The notes under the pieces were generated by a model that was given only the letters and a program-made list of their open reading frames with translations, searched no databases and was not told where the DNA came from. Both the position numbers and the translations under genes were made by a program. DNA of 64,000 nucleotides, from assembly GCF_040096225.1 (NCBI RefSeq), contig NZ_JBBMFC010000005.1, forward strand, positions 62,001 through 126,000, in the 5' to 3' direction. Positions within the stretch are counted from its first letter, which is position 1, and each line of letters starts with the position of its first letter. The DNA is from Hominiventricola aquisgranensis (lineage in GTDB: Bacteria; Bacillota; Clostridia; Lachnospirales; Lachnospiraceae). Positions 34,173-41,577 of the stretch are shown here, piece after piece.

Positions 34173-34256
34173 AAAAGACAGAATGTTCCGCATGTTCGTG
34201 TGAACCGGATTTAAAAGTCCATCTCACACGAACACGCAAGACATTCTGTCTTTTTT
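34173..34256 (+). terminator. Very long two-part hairpin after the DUF815 gene
   Basis: Outer stem AAAAGACAGAATGT (34173-34186) pairs perfectly with 34241-34254, and an inner 11-bp stem TGTTCGTGTGA (34193-34203) pairs with 34224-34234; a 6x6 internal loop lies between them. TTTTTT follows at 34251-34256, so it can terminate transcription. Its length (about 82 nt) is much more than a terminator needs. Confidence 0.7.
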
Positions 34257-34313
34257 CAATTCATACAGCGCTATTACATCATCCACCCTCGTCAGGAAAT
34301 TTACAGGCATCGA

Positions 34314-34350
34314 AAAACTGCCCCAACAGATTTTCCATCGGGGCAGTTTT
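34314..34350 (-). terminator. Terminator of the aminotransferase gene
   Basis: Stem AAAACTGCCCC / GGGGCAGTTTT with a 15-base loop and T-rich flank on the minus strand (TTTTTCGATG), 16 bases past the aminotransferase stop; convergent with the preceding hairpin. Confidence 0.85.
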
Positions 34351-34365
34351 ATAAGCACTATATAT

Positions 34366-35649
34366 TTATTTCGTTTCCAGCAGCTTCTCCACGCTTGCGA
34401 GTTTTACGCACAGGGTGAACAGTTCTGCGGTGATCTTCAGTTCTTCCAGTGTTGGATAGGACGGAGCGATACGGATATTGGTGTCATGCGGATCCTTTTT
34501 GTACGGATAGGTTGCACCAACAGTAGTCAGTGTAACTCCAGCCTCTTTACATTTGTTGTAAATGGCTTTTGCACAGCCTTCCATGGAATCGAAGGAGATG
34601 AAATATCCGCCCAACGGTTTGGTCCAGGTTCCGATACCCAGTCCGCCCAGTTCGCGTTCCAGAGTCTCCAGTACCAGCTCAAATTTCGGACGCATGATAT
34701 TTGCATGTTTTCTCATCTGCTCTTTAATGCCGTCCAGGTTCTTGAAATAACGTACATGACGAAGCTGGTTGATCTTGTCATGGCTGATGATCTGGATAGT
34801 CATAGATTTCTTCACCCAGTCAAGATTTGCCTTGGAGGCTGCCAGACAGCTGATACCTGCACCTGCAAAGCTGATCTTGGAAGTAGAAGCAAATTCCAGA
34901 ACCATATCCTCTTTACCATTTGCCTTGCACATACCAAGGATCTCCGGCAAAGTGTCCTGTTTGTCCTCATAAAGATGATGTACGCAATATGCATTATCCC
35001 AGTATACTCTGAAATCCTCTGCTGCAGGACTTAAGTCTGCCATACGGCGGCATACTTCCTCAGAGTAAGTGATTCCCATAGGGTTCGTATACATCGGTAC
35101 ACACCAGATACCTTTGACTGCCGGATCTTTTACATACTCTTCCACCAGATCCATATCCGGTCCTTCCATGGTCATCGGAATGTTGATCATCTCGATACCA
35201 AAGTGCTCGGTAATAGAGAAATGACGGTCATATCCCGGAGCCGGACATAAGAATTTTACTTTTTCCAGACGGCACCACGGAGTGCTTCCCATAATACCAT
35301 GTGTGTATGCACGGGAAATGCTGTCATACATTACATTCAGGCTGGCCGTACCAAATACGATCACATGCTCCGGATCCACGCCCAGCATATCTCCAAGAAG
35401 CTTTCTGGCACTGTAAATACCCTCCAGACATCCGTAGTTTCTGGTATCTACACCCTGATCATCCTTCATATCGCAATGACTGCTGAAAATATCCATCATA
35501 GGCATTGTCATATCAAGCTGATCCGTGGAAGGCTTTCCTCTGGACATGTCAAGCTTCAGACCTTTGCCCTTTGCATCCTCATATTTCTGAGTCAGTTCCT
35601 TTTTCAGTTCCAGCAATTCTTCTCTTCCAAGTTCACAATATGGTGTCAT
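34366..35649 (-). CDS. Class I PLP-dependent aspartate aminotransferase (PF12897 type)
   Basis: A 427-residue fold-type I aminotransferase of the subgroup annotated aspartate aminotransferase 1c (PF12897). The early LKLDMSRGKPSTDQLD and NYGCLEGIYSARKLLG, IWCVPMYTNPMGITYSEE and the PLP-lysine motif STSKISFAGAGISCLA are seen. AGGAGG lies upstream. It is a monocistronic gene with its own terminator. The substrate is probably aspartate and 2-oxoglutarate, but related transaminations are possible. Confidence 0.88.
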   Translation of the reverse strand: MTPYCELGREELLELKKELTQKYEDAKGKGLKLDMSRGKPSTDQLDMTMPMMDIFSSHCDMKDDQGVDTRNYGCLEGIYSARKLLGDMLGVDPEHVIVFGTASLNVMYDSISRAYTHGIMGSTPWCRLEKVKFLCPAPGYDRHFSITEHFGIEMINIPMTMEGPDMDLVEEYVKDPAVKGIWCVPMYTNPMGITYSEEVCRRMADLSPAAEDFRVYWDNAYCVHHLYEDKQDTLPEILGMCKANGKEDMVLEFASTSKISFAGAGISCLAASKANLDWVKKSMTIQIISHDKINQLRHVRYFKNLDGIKEQMRKHANIMRPKFELVLETLERELGGLGIGTWTKPLGGYFISFDSMEGCAKAIYNKCKEAGVTLTTVGATYPYKKDPHDTNIRIAPSYPTLEELKITAELFTLCVKLASVEKLLETK

Positions 35650-35694
35650 CTTATGTCCTCCTCTTTATAAAAATGGGGCTGTAAATACAGCCCC

Positions 35695-36315
35695 CTAAAT
35701 GAGATCCTCATGAAATACTCTGCGAATCAGTCGATCATATTCCTTCCAGGCCGGATATTCTTCCAATTCCCGCAAAACTTCTGCTGTCTGACGATAAAGC
35801 CAGCCATGCATCTTCTTGTCTTTCTGGTGAAACCGTTCCCATACCTGATCACCAATACTGGTCACATCCCGCTCAATTGCTCTGAGGTTGGAAAGCTTGT
35901 CCGCCAATGCCAGTATTCTGGCATTCCGATCTGCCTTGTCTCTCAGGAATGTAAGCATCTCCTGCTTACGAACCAGCCAGGTCTCCTCTGCCGGCAGATC
36001 CCGACGCTTATCCTCGGTCTCATAACCTACGTAGGCGGCGATCCGTTCTCCGAAATACTGTTCCACCTCTTCCAGCGTAACAGGCGTGTCCTCCACTACA
36101 TCATGAAGCACCGCCGCTGCGATCAGTTCTTCATCATCTGTCAGTTCAGATACGATCGCTGCTGCTTCAATCGGATGAGAAAGATATGGAATCCGACTTC
36201 CTTTTCTATGTGCTCCCTGATGAGCAATCGCTGCAAATACTACAGCCTTCTCATACAATGGCAGCCCGCTGTCCGAAAGCATCTGATTCATCTGTTCTGA
36301 CATTTCTGTTGTCAT
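35695..36315 (-). CDS. HD-domain phosphohydrolase (SpoT/MESH1-like)
   Basis: A 206-residue HD-superfamily protein. AHQGAHRKGSRIPYLSHPIEAA (His at the N-terminus of the fold), AAVLHDVVEDTPVT with the HD pair and ALADKLSNLRAIERD match the hydrolase domain of RelA/SpoT and MESH1. There is no synthetase, TGS or ACT domain, so it would be a small alarmone hydrolase or a related nucleotide phosphohydrolase. It lies 45 bases upstream of the aminotransferase gene on the same strand. Confidence 0.85.
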   Translation of the reverse strand: MTTEMSEQMNQMLSDSGLPLYEKAVVFAAIAHQGAHRKGSRIPYLSHPIEAAAIVSELTDDEELIAAAVLHDVVEDTPVTLEEVEQYFGERIAAYVGYETEDKRRDLPAEETWLVRKQEMLTFLRDKADRNARILALADKLSNLRAIERDVTSIGDQVWERFHQKDKKMHGWLYRQTAEVLRELEEYPAWKEYDRLIRRVFHEDLI

Positions 36316-36418
36316 TCCTCTAACACCCGTTACCCTTCAAACCCCAATTTCGTACCTAAATATATCACAGGTGTTTTCAAATGGCAACCCTATTTTTCGG
36401 ATAAATGCCTGTATATCC

Positions 36419-36619
36419 TTATTTTTCGGACAAGTGACCATAAAAAGAGATCAGATATAAGCCACAGATTCCAACCAGTCCATAAATGATCCTGGACAGC
36501 CAGGTCATATTTCCAAACAGCCAGGCAACCAGATCAAAACTGAAGAACCCGATCAGTCCCCAGTTGATTGCCCCAATGATCGTAATGGTAAGCGCAAAAC
36601 AGTCCAGACCTTTATTCAT
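36419..36619 (-). CDS. DUF378 small membrane protein
   Basis: A 66-residue protein with two hydrophobic helices (about 8-28 and 38-60). The segment TIIGAINWGLIGFFSFDLVAWLFG is characteristic of DUF378. AAGGAGG precedes the ATG. Function unknown. It lies between the Lrp-type regulator and the HD hydrolase on the same strand. Confidence 0.85.
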   Translation of the reverse strand: MNKGLDCFALTITIIGAINWGLIGFFSFDLVAWLFGNMTWLSRIIYGLVGICGLYLISFYGHLSEK

Positions 36620-36688
36620 AACAGTCTACCTCCTTTTGCACCTAGTATATCCAGACCACTTTATCTTATGCGTGACTCCACTCCAGAC

Positions 36689-37141
36689 TTATTGTGCTTC
36701 TGCCATGGCAGTGGTTCCACATTTGATCTCTTTCAGTACAAAATATGTTTTTGTATTGGATACGCCTTTAATGCTTTTGATGATCCGATGAAGCTGCTCC
36801 AGTGTCTCCGATGATTTTGTCTGGATCTTCAGCATAAAATCATAGTCACCGGTGAGATAATCGCAGGCTACGATGCTCGGGTTATCATGCATGACTTTTG
36901 TAAATTCATCGTAATACTTTGGATGTTCCAGCGAAACTTCCATGAGTGCTGTCACATCATTACCTATTTTATGCTGATCTGCAACAACTGTATACTGTCT
37001 GATGATTCCATTCCGCTCCAGTTTTCGGATTCGCTCGATCACAGCAGCCACTGAAAGATGCACTGTCTGACTGATCTCCGTTGCAGACTGCCTTGAATTC
37101 TCACTGAGACATTTTAAAATACTACGATCCATGCTATCCAT
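36689..37141 (-). CDS. Lrp/AsnC-family transcriptional regulator
   Basis: A 150-residue regulator. The N-terminal helix-turn-helix (about 4-50, RSILKCLSENSRQSATEISQTVHLS) is followed by the RAM/AsnC ligand domain (about 65-145, ALMEVSLEHPKYYDEF and VACDYLTGDYDFMLKI). I start it at the ATG at 37141, 7 bases after AGGAGG; an in-frame extension to 37207 has no ribosome site and would run through a terminator hairpin. Such proteins sense amino acids. The leader contains an intrinsic terminator and a small ORF. Confidence 0.9.
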   Translation of the reverse strand: MDSMDRSILKCLSENSRQSATEISQTVHLSVAAVIERIRKLERNGIIRQYTVVADQHKIGNDVTALMEVSLEHPKYYDEFTKVMHDNPSIVACDYLTGDYDFMLKIQTKSSETLEQLHRIIKSIKGVSNTKTYFVLKEIKCGTTAMAEAQ

Positions 37142-37170
37142 ATTCATTCCTCCTGCACTAAAATCAATGC

Positions 37171-37205
37171 AAAAAGGGCATGGAAAACCAATCATTTCCA
37201 TGCCC
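37171..37205 (-). terminator. Intrinsic terminator inside the Lrp-type gene leader (possible attenuator)
   Basis: Perfect 11-bp stem GGGCATGGAAA / TTTCCATGCCC with an 8-base loop, followed on the minus strand by TTTTTG. It lies between the promoter (37234-37262) and the gene's ribosome site (about 37146-37152). Transcripts from that promoter must read through it to express the regulator. A 17-codon reading frame (37217-37164, containing Trp, Phe and Met) crosses the hairpin but has no ribosome site. Confidence 0.7.
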
Positions 37206-37233
37206 ATTCATGTACATTTTTTAATTTTTATCT

Positions 37234-37262
37234 ACTATACAATAATTTTTTTTGTTATGCAA
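37234..37262 (-). promoter_or_regulatory. Promoter of the Lrp-type gene
   Basis: Minus-strand TTGCAT (37257-37262), 17-base spacer and TATAGT (37234-37239) in very AT-rich sequence; predicted start near 37227, giving a leader of about 85 bases. Confidence 0.65.
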
Positions 37263-37297
37263 GAGATATTTTCCACAATTTTCAAAAAAATGATGGA

Positions 37298-37555
37298 TTA
37301 TCCTCTATGAAACAACGAAAATCCCTTCTTTTCATAAGGTTCCGTCTTCATATCCAGCACATCGTAACCGGAAGCCTCGATAACTGCTTTCAGCTTATCC
37401 GCATCAAGCTCCGTCTCTGAAATGATCTCCGTTCTTCCTTTACTGTGGGAAGATGTTACTTTTTTCACCTGGAATGCTTTTCTTACTGCATCATTTACAT
37501 GAGCCTCACACATTCCGCATGCCATTCCATCTACATCTAATGTGATCTTATACAT
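37298..37555 (-). CDS. Heavy-metal-associated (HMA) domain protein
   Basis: An 85-residue single HMA domain with GMACGMCEAHV (Cys-x2-Cys), as in copper chaperones. ASGYDVLDMK closes the fold, and a short KKGFSLFHRG tail follows. The start at 37555 (MYKITLDVDGM) is one of two adjacent ATGs after GAGGAGG. It is far from copA, so it is a second, independent chaperone-like protein. The metal is not certain. Confidence 0.85.
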   Translation of the reverse strand: MYKITLDVDGMACGMCEAHVNDAVRKAFQVKKVTSSHSKGRTEIISETELDADKLKAVIEASGYDVLDMKTEPYEKKGFSLFHRG

Positions 37556-37623
37556 CATATGCCTCCTCATAAGCCGACTTCATTCAGTAAGTCTACTCTA
37601 ACACTTTCCAGTTCTCTCGTCAA

Positions 37624-38217
37624 TCAGCTTTTCTTTGGAAGTTCATCGATCAGTTTCTCGATCACCTGCTTCTTCACATACACATCAAAGCTCAGCAGAC
37701 AGATAAAGGAAAAGATTCGAAGAAACTCCTGGTCCTCCGCTTCTGCTTCCGGGAAGATGCGGGATGCAGTCTCATACTTCTCCGTCACGTCCTGCTTCAT
37801 CTTCTCCACCTGTTCTTTTTCCAGACTGAAGACTTCCTCATAGATGGACTGCATGTTCATCTCTCCATCCTTATGGAAATACCGCTGGGTCAACGGTTCC
37901 AGCAGACTCTGGATATCGCCGATGGACAGAATGGATTTGTAATAATAAATATAGATCAGAAGCAGCAGATGCTCCTTGGAATATTTCTTCTTATCTGGTG
38001 CCGGCAGCAGATGATTCTTCGCATAATTATTAATCATAGTCTTGGTCAGAATCTTATCATCCGGATACCGCTTGGATGACTGCAGGTGTTCTTCCATAAA
38101 AGTCGTCACCTGATCCATGTAAAGATCGATATTCGGAATCTCCGTCGGTTTAATATAATCGATCCTCTCAAGGCTTGAGAGGATACTGTTTAAGATATTT
38201 TCAGAATCAATGGTCAT
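37624..38217 (-). CDS. DUF1836 domain protein
   Basis: A 197-residue protein of the DUF1836 family, related to MerR-type winged-helix proteins. Features are KPTEIPNIDLYMDQVTTFME, the DNA-binding-like KILTKTMINNYAKNHLLP and KEHLLLLIYIYYYKSILS. GAGGTGAGAG lies before the ATG. Function unknown, possibly a regulator. It is 53 bases upstream of the HMA gene and may be co-transcribed with it. Confidence 0.8.
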   Translation of the reverse strand: MTIDSENILNSILSSLERIDYIKPTEIPNIDLYMDQVTTFMEEHLQSSKRYPDDKILTKTMINNYAKNHLLPAPDKKKYSKEHLLLLIYIYYYKSILSIGDIQSLLEPLTQRYFHKDGEMNMQSIYEEVFSLEKEQVEKMKQDVTEKYETASRIFPEAEAEDQEFLRIFSFICLLSFDVYVKKQVIEKLIDELPKKS

Positions 38218-38380
38218 TTTTCTCTCACCTCATGATTCATTATATAGTATTCAAAACTACATAACAAGTTTTTTTTGTAATTTGTGAGTTTTTTCCATCA
38301 GGATCATGTATATCTTTCCATCTGACGGGTATACTGTAAATGTACCAAAGAGAAGTTGAATACTTATCCTCCCCTTTGAA

Positions 38381-38420
38381 AAGATCCGCCTGCTGTGCTC
38401 TCACACAACAGGCGGATCTT
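38381..38420 (-). terminator. Terminator of the TrpR-like gene
   Basis: Stem AAGATCCGCCTG / CAGGCGGATCTT (12 bp) with a 16-base loop, followed on the minus strand by TTTTC, just after the stop of the gene at 38428. The 120 bases between here and DUF1836 hold nothing else clear. Confidence 0.85.
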
Positions 38421-38427
38421 ACGTTAT

Positions 38428-38739
38428 CTATTCTTTTGTGTCTTTTTGTTCTTCTGCTTCCATTCTCCGGAATACCATGTCATATCCATCATTGCCATAA
38501 TTCAATGATCGGTTCACACGGCTGATCGTAGCGGTGGATGCACCTGTCCGCTCTGCAATCTCAAGATAAGTCTTCTTCTCTCTCAGGAGTCTGGCCACTT
38601 CAAATCTCTGTGCCAGTGACTGGATCTCATTGATCGTGCACACATCTTCAAAAAATGTGTAGCACTCATCCATATCCTGAAGACTTAGGATTGCCTGAAA
38701 CAAACCATCCGTAGATTCGTTACGAATATTTTTACTCAT
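38428..38739 (-). CDS. YerC/YecD-family TrpR-related regulator
   Basis: A 103-residue helical DNA-binding protein. FFEDVCTINEIQSLAQRFEVARLL and YLEIAERTGASTATISRVNRSL are the signature of the TrpR-like YerC/YecD family. Tryptophan binding is not assured in this family, and no trp operon is nearby. It has its own promoter and terminator. Confidence 0.9.
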   Translation of the reverse strand: MSKNIRNESTDGLFQAILSLQDMDECYTFFEDVCTINEIQSLAQRFEVARLLREKKTYLEIAERTGASTATISRVNRSLNYGNDGYDMVFRRMEAEEQKDTKE

Positions 38740-38773
38740 GTCCTGCCTCCTGACTTTATTATCTGACTATGCC

Positions 38774-38802
38774 ATTTTAGCACAGTAAAATCATAAAGTC
38801 CA
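38774..38802 (-). promoter_or_regulatory. Promoter of the TrpR-like gene
   Basis: Minus-strand TGGACT (38797-38802), 17-base spacer and TAAAAT (38774-38779), about 30 bases before the ATG at 38739. Confidence 0.55.
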
Positions 38803-38811
38803 GCCGTTTTT

Positions 38812-39534
38812 CTATACTTTCTGATACTTATTGATAAATGGATACAGCTTCTCCCGGTCTGTATTGACCACCAGTTCTTCCGGGAACCCTGTCTCTTTGA
38901 TCACGTCAAGAGCAAGCTCATGATTCAGGATATCCTCATAATAATGAGCATCGCTTCCCATGACAATGGGCACCTGATATTTCTTGCAGAGACGCAGCAT
39001 CTCCATATCGTTTTCCCTGGCATTCTGACGGGTACAGCGGGGATTCAGTGAGTTATTGTTAAGCTCCAGCAGTGTATGATATTCTTTTGCCGCCTGAACG
39101 ACTGCTTCCATGTCAACCATATATCTTCCATCATCCGGATGTCCGATAATATTGATATGTGGATTTTTCATGGCGCTGATCAGGCACTGAGTATTATACT
39201 CCCGGCTTCCCGGCTGAATACATGGTTTGTGAAGGCTGGCGATCGTCACATCCATATCTCCCAGATGTGGTTCTTCCAGATCCACCGTTCCATATTCATC
39301 CAGAATATTCAGTTCCACGCCAAGCAGCAGTTCCAGATCGCCATGCTTCCTTGGAACCACCTTCAGATTATGAAAATAAAAATCTGTGCAGGTTCCCTTC
39401 ATGCGCGGTGCATGCTCTGTGATTCCATATACATCCAGTCCCTTATTCTGTGCCTCATGAATCATCTCCATCATGGTATTGTACGCATGACCACTGGCGA
39501 TGGTATGAGTATGCAGGTCTAATACATCTCTCAT
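38812..39534 (-). CDS. PHP-domain phosphatase/hydrolase (YcdX-like)
   Basis: A 240-residue trinuclear-metal phosphoesterase. The PHP motifs LDLHTHTIASGHAYNT (His6, His8), YGITEHAPRM, LLGVELNILDEYG, IIGHPDDGRY and MGSDAHYYEDI are in order. The family includes YcdX-type phosphatases; the substrate is unknown. It follows the HAD gene by 12 bases in a purA-HAD-PHP operon. Confidence 0.88.
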   Translation of the reverse strand: MRDVLDLHTHTIASGHAYNTMMEMIHEAQNKGLDVYGITEHAPRMKGTCTDFYFHNLKVVPRKHGDLELLLGVELNILDEYGTVDLEEPHLGDMDVTIASLHKPCIQPGSREYNTQCLISAMKNPHINIIGHPDDGRYMVDMEAVVQAAKEYHTLLELNNNSLNPRCTRQNARENDMEMLRLCKKYQVPIVMGSDAHYYEDILNHELALDVIKETGFPEELVVNTDREKLYPFINKYQKV

Positions 39535-39546
39535 CTTCTGTGTCCT

Positions 39547-40143
39547 TTACAATAAAGTCTCCAGTTCTTTCTTCGCCTGCTCCTGGCTGGTCACAACAAT
39601 GCCCGCAATACCAAGAGCCTGCGCTGCCTCTACATTTCGCACTGTATCATCCAGGAATACACACTCCTCTGCCTTCAGACCATACCGGTCCAGCAGTGTC
39701 TGATAAATGGCCGGATCCGGCTTTGCCAGATGAACCGTATAGGACATGATGCCGCCGTCCATATGCGACAGGAAAGACAGTTCCTTTGATGCTTCCCTGC
39801 GGATCCGTTCACCATAGTTGGACAGATAATAGGTGTGATAGCCTCTGGCTTTCAGAGACTCGATCCAGTCCACAGAGCCTTCATACTCGCGGACGATCGT
39901 GCTTAAATCACTGAATACCAGACGGATCTCCTGCTCCAGCTCCGGCGTATGCGCCACAAACTGTTCCAGAATATCCTCATCGCTCTCCAGCCCCAGGTCA
40001 AGCTTTGGCCAGATGGGACCAAGCATCATCGCCTGGGCGATGCGGTCTGCTTTTTCCCCCTGGAATCCAAATCTTGCAATGTGATCCTTCCAGCAAAAAT
40101 CAAGAAGCACGTTTCCAATATCGAAAATCACATTTTTGATCAT
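39547..40143 (-). CDS. HAD-family phosphatase
   Basis: A 198-residue haloacid dehalogenase-like phosphatase. Motif I is FDIGNVLLD, with Asp nucleophile and the second Asp replaced by Asn (as in the YihX/epoxide-hydrolase-N branch). YLSNYGE is motif II, KPDPAIYQTLLDRYGL motif III, and CVFLDDTVRNVEAA motif IV. The YihX-type relatives act on sugar phosphates such as glucose-1-phosphate; the true substrate is unknown. It lies 15 bases after purA. Confidence 0.88.
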   Translation of the reverse strand: MIKNVIFDIGNVLLDFCWKDHIARFGFQGEKADRIAQAMMLGPIWPKLDLGLESDEDILEQFVAHTPELEQEIRLVFSDLSTIVREYEGSVDWIESLKARGYHTYYLSNYGERIRREASKELSFLSHMDGGIMSYTVHLAKPDPAIYQTLLDRYGLKAEECVFLDDTVRNVEAAQALGIAGIVVTSQEQAKKELETLL

Positions 40144-40158
40144 AAGATGATCCTCTGC

Positions 40159-41442
40159 TTATTTATTTCTGTAGATAATATCGTCACGTCCCGGTCCGTT
40201 GGAGATCATCGTGATCGGGCACTCGATCTGTTTCTCGATAAACTCGATATATTTACGGCAGTTCTCCGGCAGATCCTCATATTTCTTGATGCCACGGATA
40301 TCGCATTTCCATCCCGGAAGAGTCTCGTATACCGGTTTTGCTTTCTCCAGCAGATAGGTGGTCGGGAAATCTGTCGTTACTTCGCCATCAATGTCGTATC
40401 CGACACATACCGGGATCTCATCCAGATAGCCCAGTACATCCAGTACGGTAAATGCTACGTCAGTTGCTCCCTGCAGACGGCATCCGTATTTGGAAGCCAC
40501 ACAGTCGAACCATCCCATTCTTCTCGGACGTCCGGTAGTTGCACCGAACTCTCCGCCGTCTCCACCGCGGCGTCTCAGCTCATCAGCCTCGTCACCAAAG
40601 ATCTCGCTGACAAATGCACCTGCTCCAACTGCACTGGAGTAAGCCTTGGAGACTGCGATGATCTGTTTGATCTCATATGGCGGAATACCTGCTCCGATGG
40701 CACCATAAGCTGCCAGAGTGGAAGAAGAAGTAACCATCGGATAGATTCCATGATCCGGATCCTTCATGGTTCCCAGCTGGCCTTCCAGCAGGATGTTCTT
40801 TCCTTCTTTGATCGCTTTCCACAGATAAGCAGATACATCACATACATACGGCTCTACCATCTTCTTGTATTCCATCATCTCTTCGTAGATATCCTCTGCC
40901 TTCAGAGCCGGTGCATGGTACAGATGCTCCAGAATAACATTTTTCTGAGCCAGTACACTGTTAATCTTCTCCATCAGATCTTCTTTGCTTCTGAACAGCT
41001 CGCTCACCTGGAAGCCGATCTTTGCATATTTGTCTGAATAGAACGGTGCGATACCGGACTTGGTGGATCCGAAGGACTTTCCTGCCAGACGCTCCTCTTC
41101 CAGTTTATCAAAAAGAATATGATAAGACATTACCATCTGAGCACGATTGGAGATCAGGATCTTCGGCGCCGGTACTCCTCTGTCCACAATGCCTTTTAAC
41201 TCATTGAAAAACACCGGAATGTTCAGTGCCACACCATTTCCAATGACGCTGGTGGTGTGTCCGTAAAAGATTCCTGAAGGAAGTGTATGCAGTGCAAATT
41301 TACCATAGTTATTAACAATGGTATGTCCCGCATTTGCTCCACCCTGGAACCGGACGATGATATCAGACTCCTGGCCAAGCATATCTGTGATCTTTCCTTT
41401 GCCTTCGTCTCCCCAGTTTGCTCCTACTACTGCTCTTACCAT
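40159..41442 (-). CDS. purA: Adenylosuccinate synthetase
   Basis: A 427-residue enzyme converting IMP and aspartate to adenylosuccinate with GTP. NWGDEGKGKITDML (about 8-21), GGANAGHTIV with catalytic His, and TTGRPRRMGWFDCVA are present. The chosen ATG at 41442 has GGAGGA about 10 bases upstream; a longer frame to 41520 lies in the leader. Two hairpins and a good promoter lie in front of it. Confidence 0.95.
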   Translation of the reverse strand: MVRAVVGANWGDEGKGKITDMLGQESDIIVRFQGGANAGHTIVNNYGKFALHTLPSGIFYGHTTSVIGNGVALNIPVFFNELKGIVDRGVPAPKILISNRAQMVMSYHILFDKLEEERLAGKSFGSTKSGIAPFYSDKYAKIGFQVSELFRSKEDLMEKINSVLAQKNVILEHLYHAPALKAEDIYEEMMEYKKMVEPYVCDVSAYLWKAIKEGKNILLEGQLGTMKDPDHGIYPMVTSSSTLAAYGAIGAGIPPYEIKQIIAVSKAYSSAVGAGAFVSEIFGDEADELRRRGGDGGEFGATTGRPRRMGWFDCVASKYGCRLQGATDVAFTVLDVLGYLDEIPVCVGYDIDGEVTTDFPTTYLLEKAKPVYETLPGWKCDIRGIKKYEDLPENCRKYIEFIEKQIECPITMISNGPGRDDIIYRNK

Positions 41443-41463
41443 AATATAATGTTCCTCCATTTC

Positions 41464-41558
41464 GCAGGTTTTTCCTGCTTTGTACATACTAAAGTGGGAA
41501 ATCTTTCTGTTTTTTCCCACACACTGCTAAGTATAGCTTAAAAATATTTATAAGTAAA
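41464..41558 (-). promoter_or_regulatory. purA promoter and structured leader
   Basis: Minus-strand TTTACT (41553-41558), 17-base spacer and TATACT (41530-41535). The transcript would carry two hairpins: GTGGGAAA / TTTCCCAC (41494-41520) and GCAGG / CCTGC (41464-41478), about 80 bases in total before the start. No known riboswitch was recognised. Confidence 0.55.
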
Positions 41559-41577
41559 GTGCTATATCGTGAACAAA

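Noticed and set aside
36689..37207. N-terminal extension of the Lrp-type protein
   Set aside because: The added residues are encoded by the terminator hairpin and there is no ribosome site for that start.
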